From JBHIER01 sp046760705 [NCBI: bacterium] (lineage in GTDB: Bacteria > JBHIER01 > G020348925): DNA of 29,612 nt. The DNA lies in NCBI GenBank assembly GCA_046760705.1, contig JBHIER010000001.1, positions 1 through 29,612 on the forward strand. Direction: 5' to 3'. The stretch's first letter is position 1; each line of letters begins with the position of its first letter. The position numbers and the translations under genes were made by a program. The notes beneath the pieces were generated by a model. That model worked only from the letters and a program-made list of their open reading frames with translations. It ran no database searches and was not told where the DNA came from. This document shows, one piece after another, positions 8,668 through 15,216 of the stretch.

Positions 8668-8946
8668 ATGAAAAGACCTACTTTCATTCGACACGTCAGC
8701 TTTGGGGTTTTGTTCGCAACAACTTCTTTTGCGTCATGTGCATGGTCGCAAGTAGAATGGCGCTATAAGTGCTGGGGCAGGAGTTGTACTCCTGCCTCTA
8801 AACCGAGATGGTTAAATCAACGCGGGGGAGTGCAACTCCCACCCGAGCGGGAGGGAAGTAAAAGGTTTGGAGTTCAAAAAGGAGGGATGAAAAATGAAAC
8901 GCATTCTTTTTGGGATCATGATTGTGAGCCTCGCTGCTCTTCTTAG
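8668..8946 (+). pseudogene. Short secreted-protein remnant interrupted by a palindromic element
   Basis: The ATG at 8668 has AAGGAGAG upstream and begins a plausible signal peptide (about 30 residues, MKRPTFIRHVSFGVLF then SFASCAWSQ). After about 35 codons the frame runs into the palindromic pair at 8774-8840, loses protein-like character and overlaps the start of the next gene. I read it as the 5' remnant of a secreted-protein gene broken by the element. A small intact peptide cannot be excluded. Confidence 0.35.
8774..8840. repeat. REPIN-like pair of inverted palindromes
   Basis: The first hairpin is GGCAGGAGT (8776-8784), loop TGT, ACTCCTGCC (8788-8796), a perfect 9-bp stem extendable by two pairs. 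The second is GGGAGT (8826-8831), loop GCA, ACTCCC (8835-8840). The core GGAGTTGTACTCC of the first matches the reverse complement of the second (GGAGTTGCACTCC) at 12 of 13 bases. Two related palindromes in opposite orientation, as in REPIN elements, are therefore separated by about 27 bases. Confidence 0.55.
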
Positions 8947-9427
8947 CATCTCGTTCGCAACGGCACGCGATGATGAAAAGCCTGAAAAGAAAAACAAGGC
9001 GAGCAAGGAAAGGTGGAACTGTAATAATTGGGATTTTGAGTGTTCCGATGAATGCTTCGACTTGGACTTTTCGGGCCTTGAAGGATTGCGGGGACTCGAA
9101 GGCTTAAAGGGCTTAGAGGAGGGATTAAAAGGACTTGAAGTCGGAATGAAAGCTCTCCATAACGTGGAGCTCGATTTTAATTTCGATGGGTTGTCAGAAT
9201 CCTTAGAGGCGTTGGGAATGGCGCTGGAGCATACGGACATCCCTCCCACGCCCCCGATTGCGCTTCCGCTACCTCCGCCCGTGCCTCCTATTCCTCCGAT
9301 TGACACGGACTACTTCGCTCACTTTTTCTGGGATTGGGATGATCACATTGAGTCTGAAGACCTCACCGAGGAGGAAGAGTTGCGCTTGCACGCCCTCTCT
9401 GCCCTTTTGAACTTATTCCCGTATTAG
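8894..9427 (+). CDS. Secreted Leu/Gly-rich protein, HEAT C-terminus lost by frameshift
   Basis: The 177-residue product has a signal peptide (MKRILFGIMIVSLAALL). It continues with a charged segment with three cysteines, a GLEGL-type low-complexity repeat (about residues 56-80), a Pro-rich linker (about 115-137) and an acidic segment ending ALSALLNLFPY. Compared with the second copy at 10593, 16 bases are missing at about 9407, so translation stops at 9427. The missing HEAT part is still readable in another frame to 9639. AAGGAGG lies eight bases before the ATG. It was probably once the fourth or fifth gene of the ECF sigma operon; now it is either a truncated secreted protein or a pseudogene. 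Confidence 0.65.
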   Translation: MKRILFGIMIVSLAALLSISFATARDDEKPEKKNKASKERWNCNNWDFECSDECFDLDFSGLEGLRGLEGLKGLEEGLKGLEVGMKALHNVELDFNFDGLSESLEALGMALEHTDIPPTPPIALPLPPPVPPIPPIDTDYFAHFFWDWDDHIESEDLTEEEELRLHALSALLNLFPY

Positions 9428-9639
9428 AGAAGATACTGAAGGGGGAAGAACATCCTGCCATTCGCAGTAAGGCCCTTTCGATCCTGAGAAATATTGACGA
9501 CGAACGGGTGGTTCCCATTTTGGCTGGGGTTGCGAAGGACGATCCCGATATGAGGGTTAGAAAGAGAGCAATTTACTATTTGGGCAAGTCAGTGGACAAA
9601 CGAGCGTTAAAGGTATTGGAAGAGATTTTAGAGGAGTAA
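9426..9639 (+). pseudogene. Out-of-frame HEAT-repeat tail of the 8894 gene
   Basis: In the frame beginning at 9426 the sequence reads EKILKGEEHPAIRSKALS, continues with INDDE-type HEAT text and YYLGKSVDKRALKVLEEI, and ends at TAA 9637-9639. It aligns over its whole length with residues about 50-119 of the 10593 copy. Many of the base differences are at third codon positions, so both copies evolved as coding sequence before the frameshift. Confidence 0.7.
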
Positions 9640-9715
9640 CAAAAAGAATTGCTTGGTGGGTCTTTTGATAATGGATGAAACGGGTTGATCTCGATAATCC
9701 CGATGCTACCAGATG

Positions 9716-9889
9716 TTACCTGGAAGCAGCGACTTCCTTGGGGCTTTTGGGAGAGAGCGAGACCACCTTACGCTTAGATTGGCGCTCTTTGTCTTTCAAA
9801 TCCTGAAATATGGCATCCAAATCATAATTGAACTTCTCGGCGTGCCTCTGACGAATTTTTCTGATCTCTTCGACGATCGGATCCCTCAT
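9716..9889 (-). CDS. Small partner of PIN toxin, probable antitoxin
   Basis: A 57-residue protein beginning MRDPIVEEIRKIRQRHAEKF and ending in a basic, Ser/Pro-rich tail. A helical N-terminus with EEIRKIRxxHAEKFNYDLDAI is what I associate with the short proteins usually found beside PIN proteins of this type. Its ATG overlaps the toxin stop in an ATGA (9886-9889), so translation is coupled. The order is toxin first, partner second. The antitoxin role is inferred from position and size; no DNA-binding motif of the ribbon-helix-helix or AbrB type is evident. Confidence 0.65.
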   Translation of the reverse strand: MRDPIVEEIRKIRQRHAEKFNYDLDAIFQDLKDKERQSKRKVVSLSPKSPKEVAASR

Positions 9890-10365
9890 GCCTTATCTCC
9901 CATCAATTCTTCTGGTGTACAAATGATTGGCGGTTCATATCCAGACGCACGACAGACACCTTCGATTGCTTCTCGCATCTGAGCGTTGGCAATATGAGCG
10001 CAATTCCAGGTGAGCAAATAGTCCATACCGTGAACAGCCGATACGGCGATGTGCAGTGCGTCCTCGACAGCTTCTGCTGGTACCGCATGTCTGTCAAGCA
10101 GCTCTCTCGCTAAGCTGCGACAATTCTCACTCAGTTCCAGTTGCGGTATATCCTCAAGGGCATCCAGTCTCTTCTGGGCCTCGCTCGGGTCCCCCGCTCC
10201 AGCTTCTTGGACCACCAATTCTGACACATATAGATCGAACTCTTGGCGACGATCCCCCCACCACTCCTGGGTTAACTGTTGATGAGCAGCAATGATCAAA
10301 TCCCGGCTCAATCTTGAAGTCAGGTAGCTAACAATGGTCGTCTCAATGTAAGCAGTAGGCTTCAT
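9886..10365 (-). CDS. PIN-domain (VapC-like) toxin
   Basis: A 159-residue PIN-fold protein. The first acidic residue is E8 in YIETTIVSYL (most VapC proteins have Asp). Further candidates are E49 in VSELV, E101/D102 in AVEDALHIA and D115 in GMDYLLTWNCAHI, matching the PIN subgroup with TWNxxHI. Such proteins are Mg-dependent RNases, often cutting tRNA or rRNA when released from their antitoxin. The only upstream ribosome signal is a short AAGG one base before the ATG. The pair lies on minus between two copies of a HEAT-gene fragment on plus, so it may have arrived by insertion. The C-terminal extension PPIICTPEELMG is common in this subgroup. Confidence 0.8.
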   Translation of the reverse strand: MKPTAYIETTIVSYLTSRLSRDLIIAAHQQLTQEWWGDRRQEFDLYVSELVVQEAGAGDPSEAQKRLDALEDIPQLELSENCRSLARELLDRHAVPAEAVEDALHIAVSAVHGMDYLLTWNCAHIANAQMREAIEGVCRASGYEPPIICTPEELMGDKA

Positions 10366-10592
10366 ACCTTGGAGTCAAAGCATTTTTGAATTTTGCGTCG
10401 CCAAATACTCCGGAGACCTTCAGGCGTATGCGGTGGTGTTATACTACGAGCACTTGCAGCATAATTCCGCCTGAATGGTAATATAGCCGAAGGAGCCTGA
10501 GATGTCAAGGAAAAAACGGATCTCGTCGTTTAATACCTGAATTGCATCCAGAACTGATTAGCCGAAAAACCTGAAATTCCCTCAACACTTTC

Positions 10593-10952
10593 ATGCAGAG
10601 GCAATCCCATTTCTACTGGGATTGGGATGGATGGGATGCTGGCGTTGATTCTGAAGGACTCAGCGAGGAGGAAGAGTTGCGCTTGCACGCCCTCTCTGCC
10701 CTTTGGAAGATGTATCCCGATGAACTTATTCCCGTATTAGAGAAAACACTGAAAGAGGGAGAACATCCTGCCATCCGCAGCAGAGCTCTTTCGATTCTAA
10801 GAAGGATTGATGATGACCGGGTCGTCCCCATCTTGGGAAGAGTGGCGAGGCACGATCCCGATATGAGGATCAGAAAGAGGGCAATCTACTATTTGGGAAA
10901 GTCAAGGGACAAACAAGCGCTAAAGGTACTGGAAGAGATTTTAGAGGAGTAA
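10593..10952 (+). CDS. 5'-truncated HEAT-repeat protein, second copy of the 8894 C-terminus
   Basis: The frame gives 119 residues: FYWDWDGWDAG, an acidic SEEEELRLHALSAL, then two HEAT repeats ending YYLGKSRDKQALKVLEEI. From about 10600 it aligns with the end of the 8894 gene plus its out-of-frame tail. The signal peptide, GLEGL repeat and Pro-rich linker are absent, and no ribosome site precedes the ATG at 10593. The preceding 227 bases (10366-10592) show no similarity to the lost 5' part and no feature I can name. Most likely a fragment left by duplication or rearrangement; expression is doubtful, though the frame is intact. Confidence 0.5.
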   Translation: MQRQSHFYWDWDGWDAGVDSEGLSEEEELRLHALSALWKMYPDELIPVLEKTLKEGEHPAIRSRALSILRRIDDDRVVPILGRVARHDPDMRIRKRAIYYLGKSRDKQALKVLEEILEE

Positions 10953-10970
10953 CACATTTTGTGAGCATCA

Positions 10971-11687
10971 TCAGGACACCTTCTGACAGGACGTCCTAAC
11001 GAAGCACACCCCACACCTCTTCTTTCGGCACCAGTCTTTGCCCAATCTGACCAGAGCACTTTCAAAATCGGGGAAGGACCACCCCTTCACACCACCTCTT
11101 TGCCAGAGCCTCTTCAACTCACCAAGAACCTCCCGAGACTTTTTGGTCTTGACCAATCCCAAATTGGAGCCGGCCAAAACGGCCAGCTCCTGGGGCAACG
11201 GATCGGCCTTCCTCCATATACCCCGCAGCTCCCTTAAGAAAATGTTGACCGTCACCGGGCCGATGCCCTTGCCCAGTTTTTGCAACCGGCGCTCTAAATC
11301 CCCGGAACTCTCTGATTGGCGATGAAGCGCATTTAGATCGCCGTTGTATTCGTCTTTGAGCGTTTCCATTATCTCCAGCAACTTCGTCGCCGTCTTAAAG
11401 TCGTAGCGCACATAGCCGCCAGCATCCAAGATTTCCACCAATCCGTCCCATCCGGTTTGAAGAATCTCTTCCGGCGACAAAACGTCCTTTGATTCAAACT
11501 CCCGATACGTATTGACCACTATAGGCTCCGATATCCTGGCTCCGAAAAGGAGGGAGGCGAAGAACCACTTAAAGATTTCTTGAGAATCTGCGTCACTCAA
11601 ATCTATGCCTAAGCTACGAGAGAATGAGCCGCCAATGTTTTCGATCAGAGTTTTAATCACGCCTTTCTTATCGCCTCTTTCCCTCAT
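10971..11687 (-). CDS. EndoIII-like HhH-GPD protein with Fe-S loop
   Basis: A 238-residue protein of the helix-hairpin-helix DNA glycosylase fold. The HhH lies at about 134-150 (LGKGIGPVTVNIFL), followed by ADPLPQEL with D162 at the place of the catalytic Asp. The Lys of bifunctional EndoIII (GVGRKTA) is replaced by Val (GIGPVTV), so lyase activity is unlikely. Four cysteines at the C-terminus (C220, C225, C228, C234; C-x4-C-x2-C-x5-C) resemble the [4Fe-4S] loop, with a shorter first gap than the usual six. GAGGG precedes the ATG. The gene lies 14 bases after the radical SAM gene and should be co-transcribed with it. The substrate is unknown. Confidence 0.65.
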   Translation of the reverse strand: MRERGDKKGVIKTLIENIGGSFSRSLGIDLSDADSQEIFKWFFASLLFGARISEPIVVNTYREFESKDVLSPEEILQTGWDGLVEILDAGGYVRYDFKTATKLLEIMETLKDEYNGDLNALHRQSESSGDLERRLQKLGKGIGPVTVNIFLRELRGIWRKADPLPQELAVLAGSNLGLVKTKKSREVLGELKRLWQRGGVKGWSFPDFESALVRLGKDWCRKKRCGVCFVRTSCQKVS

Positions 11688-11701
11688 TTTCCCTCATACT
11701 G

Positions 11702-12454
11702 TCAGAACACTTTGAACCCGGCGTATTGCAATCGGGCCACAGATGTGGGGTAAGGATCGCAGTCCTCTTCCTCCAGGTAGTCATCGTATCCGATGGCTTT
11801 AAGTTTGGCGATCATTTCGGCTCTTTCTGCCGGGGGCATAAGTCGTGGATCGCTCATGGAGGCGACGCGAAAGTAGGTTCCGCATTTGAGCAGATATTCC
11901 ACCGCCTTATACGGAAGTTCATGAAATTCACCCAACGCCCCGGTCCGGCGCTCAAATCCCTCAGCGTTGCCGGCTTTGATCGACAGCCGAATATAAAGAT
12001 TTTGATATTTCGCTAAGGCCTGAACGTACGATTTATCCTGACCCAACAATATGCCGTTCGTCTCCAGAATGAAAAGATAGTGGGTAGCATCGATCAAGTC
12101 AAGAAGAGCCAGCAGATGTTCCTGGCTCAAGGTCGGCTCACCTCCGGAGACGCGCAACTTGTCCACTCTTTTTCTCCCGGCAATATTGATCAGTCGATTG
12201 AACACCTGTTGAGGCGTATAAAACTGGCCGTGCCTCTCCGGGAAATCCCGCGACCAATCCACCCAACAAAAAGAGCATCGCAGGCAGCAGCCGACCAGGT
12301 AGCCAGTGGCTATTCCTCCGTAAACACCCACCTTATAGAAGTCAGTATACTTTCGGGCAGAGCCTCGACAAACGATCTCGTGGGTCCGCTGAGCCAAATT
12401 TAGCGGATCGAAAGGCTCGAAGCCTTTTTCAAGCCATCTGGGATAAATTTTCAT
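11702..12454 (-). CDS. Radical SAM domain protein
   Basis: A 250-residue radical SAM enzyme. The cluster motif is C56-x3-C60-x2-C63 (in CCLRCSFC), followed by SGGEPTLS at 103-110 for SAM binding, LFILETNGILLG for the fourth strand and LYIRLSIKAG further on. The partial barrel ends without a SPASM or twitch cluster; the last 40 residues carry CDPYPTS. It should cleave SAM to a 5'-deoxyadenosyl radical, but the target cannot be read. No Shine-Dalgarno is visible before the ATG at 12454, so a leaderless or weak start is possible. It precedes the HhH protein in the same direction. Confidence 0.85.
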   Translation of the reverse strand: MKIYPRWLEKGFEPFDPLNLAQRTHEIVCRGSARKYTDFYKVGVYGGIATGYLVGCCLRCSFCWVDWSRDFPERHGQFYTPQQVFNRLINIAGRKRVDKLRVSGGEPTLSQEHLLALLDLIDATHYLFILETNGILLGQDKSYVQALAKYQNLYIRLSIKAGNAEGFERRTGALGEFHELPYKAVEYLLKCGTYFRVASMSDPRLMPPAERAEMIAKLKAIGYDDYLEEEDCDPYPTSVARLQYAGFKVF

Positions 12455-12550
12455 GGTATGGAGAAAGTAGCGCCAAATTTCATAGTGGATGTATTATCAT
12501 GTTCAGCGAAAGTCCGGGCGTCACTTAACAAATACAAAACATAAACACCA

Positions 12551-13003
12551 TCATTCCCATAATTCCTGATCTTTCTCATCAGCAGGAATGAGCTTGAGAA
12601 TTATCTTTTGAAACTCTTTAAACAACCACATATCGCTCTTTAGGTGCGAGTAAACCAAGTCCAGATTAGCCTTCAAGCACAAGTGGGCCAGCAGGTTCCT
12701 CAATTTTACCATTTCGACCATCTTCTCGGCAAAGTCTTTCTCACCTAAATAGCCCGATTCGAATAGTATGATGAAGATATCACTGTTTGTTTCTGGGCGT
12801 CTGAGCCCATAACCAGATATGACATGATTGCCTAAATCGATACAACATTCGGTGGCTATTTGAAATCTCCTGCACACAGCGTCTTGGAGAGTGGCGTTTT
12901 TTAAAGACTGCTCTTGTGAGACTTTCTGATGCTCTTTCAAAATCTCTATGGACTTATCTAACTCCTCTAAATGTTTGGACATGCTTCTCTCATTGAGAGT
13001 CAT
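12551..13003 (-). CDS. hepT: HepT-like (HEPN) toxin family protein
   Basis: A 150-residue all-helical protein of the HepT/DUF86 group: QDAVCRRFQIATECCIDLGNHVI, then FIILFESGYL and VKLRNLLAHLC. The HEPN RNase motif R-x4-H-x-Y is present as R102-x4-H107-x-C109, so the conserved Tyr is Cys. In characterised HepT/MntA systems the toxin is an RNase that is silenced by AMPylation of that Tyr. The gene starts by ATGA overlap with the nucleotidyltransferase gene upstream (13000-13003), so the two are translationally coupled; an internal ATG at codon 8 is an alternative. It could be a degraded toxin or a variant regulated differently. Confidence 0.75.
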   Translation of the reverse strand: MTLNERSMSKHLEELDKSIEILKEHQKVSQEQSLKNATLQDAVCRRFQIATECCIDLGNHVISGYGLRRPETNSDIFIILFESGYLGEKDFAEKMVEMVKLRNLLAHLCLKANLDLVYSHLKSDMWLFKEFQKIILKLIPADEKDQELWE

Positions 13004-13497
13004 CGATACTTATCGCTCAATCTCTTCAGAGAGAATCTGTTATCCTCAAACACATCGATGATTTGAGAATAGACATAAGATTCGCATTTTTTCCTGTCTT
13101 CGGTGGCGAGGTTCTCATCGAGAAGTAAGGCGATATCAATATCACTCAAAGCCCCCTCTTCCGTCTTGCTATATGAGCCAAATATATAGGCCGCAATTAA
13201 AAACTTGTCCCCCGACAAGCGATCCTTAACTTGGGGAAGTTTCTTTCTCAGGTCACCCTTTATTTTTGTATACGTGTAAAAGATAATTCTCCTTTTTGGA
13301 ATCTGCGGGAGGTCGCCGAGGGTAGAGTCAATGATTTTTTGCCACTGCGCATGGTCCGGTGTCCGTTGAAAGGCCTTGATAGCCCTGACAGATTGTGACC
13401 CAATGATGCCATCAATAGCCCCAGGGTAATACGGCTCTATCTCTTTTGCCCGCAATAGGGACAGACCACCCAGTCCGGCTCCAAGGTTCTGTTGCAT
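13000..13497 (-). CDS. mntA: MntA-like minimal nucleotidyltransferase with peptidoglycan-binding-like N-terminus
   Basis: From the ATG at 13497 the protein has 165 residues. The C-terminal half has the nucleotidyltransferase signature G-S-x10-D-x-D (in AYIFGSYSKTEEGALSDID). About residues 14-45 read like a peptidoglycan-binding type 1 motif (YYPGAIDGIIGSQSVRAI, then KAFQ), which is unusual for this family. The protein stops about 44 residues after the DxD, shorter than most relatives. The 5' end overlaps the 3' end of the Zn-ribbon gene in another frame, and no clear ribosome site is seen; a TTG at 13218, just before the core domain, is an alternative start. It is coupled to hepT by ATGA. MntA-type antitoxins AMPylate HepT; the N-terminal part may be a relic of another gene. 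Confidence 0.65.
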   Translation of the reverse strand: MQQNLGAGLGGLSLLRAKEIEPYYPGAIDGIIGSQSVRAIKAFQRTPDHAQWQKIIDSTLGDLPQIPKRRIIFYTYTKIKGDLRKKLPQVKDRLSGDKFLIAAYIFGSYSKTEEGALSDIDIALLLDENLATEDRKKCESYVYSQIIDVFEDNRFSLKRLSDKYR

Positions 13498-13790
13498 TCC
13501 GAACAGTTGACTCTCAGAGAAGTCTGACAATAGGGGCAGACTTTGAAATCGTGTCGAATGAATCGGTCACAATTGGGGCACCGGCCGGCCATAAAGATAA
13601 AATCCTTGAACGCTTTACCGAAATCTTTAAATCCGAATCTGAAATCGAACCGATCAAAAGGGCCGGCCTCAAAACATGACGGGCAGAGGTTCTTATCGTT
13701 CATCGCCTTTCGGCACTGACCGCAAATCGCCCGGCCGCAACCCATGCAGACCCCCATTGCTTCAACTTCGGGGTGAGCGTGACATCTCAC
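13437..13790 (-). CDS. Multi-zinc-ribbon (B-box-like plus double zinc ribbon) protein
   Basis: A 117-residue protein with a B-box-like N-terminus (CHAHPEVEAMGVCMGCG, then CGQC and CPSC). A Phe-rich linker follows (FDRFDFRFGFKDFGKAFKDF), then a double zinc ribbon with CPNC, CPYC, CSEC and CPYC knuckles. It should bind several Zn ions; the role is unknown and probably protein-protein contact. A GTG start at 13790 is decided by AGGAGGTG seven bases upstream. It lies six bases after the cyclo-ligase-like gene, so they are likely co-transcribed. Its last 20 codons overlap the start of the nucleotidyltransferase gene in a different frame, which suggests a rearranged junction. Confidence 0.75.
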   Translation of the reverse strand: MRCHAHPEVEAMGVCMGCGRAICGQCRKAMNDKNLCPSCFEAGPFDRFDFRFGFKDFGKAFKDFIFMAGRCPNCDRFIRHDFKVCPYCQTSLRVNCSECNRTLEPDWVVCPYCGQKR

Positions 13791-13796
13791 TTGCTT

Positions 13797-14405
13797 TCAC
13801 CTCCTATCCGCAACCCCAGAGGACTTAATCACTCTTTCCGGCGTAAGGATGTAATCGACCCTTTTATCCCTGGGCGTCATCAGGGTCGAGAATTCGCCGA
13901 TAACCTGGAGTTCATGAACGACTGTCACCACAGGGGGATTTCCATGGATGAGCTTCTGTTTTTGCAAATAGTCCCATTCGCGATCGCCGTATCCCTTGCC
14001 TTTGCCCAGCCGGTTCCCGCTCAGATCCACAGCCACGCTGCCTTGAACAAAGAGATCGACGTTCGTCCTGAGCGGTTTGCCGAACCGTTTGAATCCTTTG
14101 ATACTGGTGGCCGGCCCGATACGGTCCCTCTCCTCAATCTGAAGAAAACCGGCCATGTGGGGCAGAGCCACAGCCAGAACTTTCCCCTCCTCTAAGACCA
14201 GTTCGCGGACCCGCTTGAGCACTCGATCGGGGGCACAGAAGACGCACTCGGCCCCTTTGAATTCGGGCAGTCCTCTTATTCGCTCCGCCGCCTGTTCACT
14301 CCCCACGAAGTTGGGAATGCGCCCGTGACAGGGCCGCGGAAAGGCGACGAGCCCCTTCTCCTCCAAAAGGTCCCAGATTCTGTTTCGAATGTCGTCCTTG
14401 GTCAT
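13797..14405 (-). CDS. 5-formyltetrahydrofolate cyclo-ligase-like protein
   Basis: A 202-residue protein of the 5-FTHF cyclo-ligase (MTHFS) superfamily, which converts 5-formyl-THF to 5,10-methenyl-THF with ATP. Visible motifs are FPRPCHGRIPNFVG near the N-terminus, VDLFVQGSVAVD, and NRLGKGKGYGDREWDYL, the family's nucleotide-binding RLGxGxGY loop. The GRIPNFVGxxxAA opening marks the branch that is distinct from E. coli YgfA. The ATG at 14405 is taken as start; a TTG at 14420 with AAGGG seven bases upstream is equally possible and adds five residues. It lies between DUF488 and the Zn-ribbon gene in one direction. Confidence 0.75.
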   Translation of the reverse strand: MTKDDIRNRIWDLLEEKGLVAFPRPCHGRIPNFVGSEQAAERIRGLPEFKGAECVFCAPDRVLKRVRELVLEEGKVLAVALPHMAGFLQIEERDRIGPATSIKGFKRFGKPLRTNVDLFVQGSVAVDLSGNRLGKGKGYGDREWDYLQKQKLIHGNPPVVTVVHELQVIGEFSTLMTPRDKRVDYILTPERVIKSSGVADRR

Positions 14406-14423
14406 TAAAGCTGACCGCAAGGC

Positions 14424-14879
14424 TCAGCCCTTCAGCAGATCGAGCTGCTCTCTGGGCTCCCAGGTCTTGCCCTTCTCCAAAATATGAATGATCTTCCATC
14501 CTCTCTCCCTCAACTCGCCGGCAATAAACCTGCGGTGGCAGCGCCAGGGCAGCCTCTCGGCACAGAGGATGAGGGCCGGCTCCCTCCTGGCTAACCTCTC
14601 GACCTCACTCAGAGTTTTCCGAAAGAGATCGGTCTTCATGTAGTTGTCGTACCCGCCATTCCGGTATCCACCCAACCGATCACCAAAGAAGTCGTACGAG
14701 CATCCGGCCCACTCCAACTGTTTCGCCAGATTCTCCCTCTTGAAGTGGTCGAACTTTGAGGTGGGAAAGCGGCGCACATCGATCACCCTTTTGATCCCAT
14801 ACGCTCGCAACAGATCCACAAACTGTTCTATGGTTCGATCGCTGGTGCCGAGGGTGCACACAACTTTTTCTCTCTTCAT
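14424..14879 (-). CDS. DUF488 family protein
   Basis: A 151-residue DUF488 protein. The family opening is CTLGTSDRTIEQFVDLLRAYGI, followed by the basic VIDVRRFPTSKFDHF, YDFFGDRLGGYR in the middle, and LILCAERLPWRCHRRFIAGEL with the conserved Cys and Arg/His cluster that is the likely active or binding site. No biochemical activity is established for the family. AAGGA lies ten bases before the ATG. It is first in a probable operon with the cyclo-ligase-like and Zn-ribbon genes. Confidence 0.85.
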   Translation of the reverse strand: MKREKVVCTLGTSDRTIEQFVDLLRAYGIKRVIDVRRFPTSKFDHFKRENLAKQLEWAGCSYDFFGDRLGGYRNGGYDNYMKTDLFRKTLSEVERLARREPALILCAERLPWRCHRRFIAGELRERGWKIIHILEKGKTWEPREQLDLLKG

Positions 14880-15030
14880 TTGAAATGATTCCTTAACTGA
14901 CTCGTTTGCATCGGCCCGGTTTCCGTTTACGCACTAACGGTTAGCCGCCTGTTCCATTCTTCAGCCACCGAGACGCCGAGCAGGCAGAAATGCGATATGT
15001 CCAAGGTTCAAACGCCTGCAGCAATTTGTA

Positions 15031-15094
15031 GGGTAGGGGGCTTGTCGCCCCAAGAATCACGCCCACCTGTCTGCGTGCTCACGCACAGGCAGGC
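15031..15094. repeat. Composite palindromic repeat, includes dispersed palindrome copy 2
   Basis: GGGGC (15037-15041), loop TTGTC, GCCCC (15047-15051) is followed by the imperfect palindrome ACCTGTCTGC (15065-15074) ... GCACAGGCAGGC (15083-15094), whose centre TGCGTG-CT-CACGCA (15072-15085) is perfect. The second part matches the reverse complement of 782-808. The 337-base intergenic stretch 14880-15216 shows no gene; this repeat is its only clear content. Confidence 0.5.
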
Positions 15095-15216
15095 AAGGGG
15101 CTACTACATCTGGACAGCACGGCATCCCTATACTCGCAAAAGAGCGATTTCGGAACTATCAAGAGATTTCTCATTTGGGAACAAATCTTAAATTCCTTAT
15201 GCCATCGGCTGTGAAT

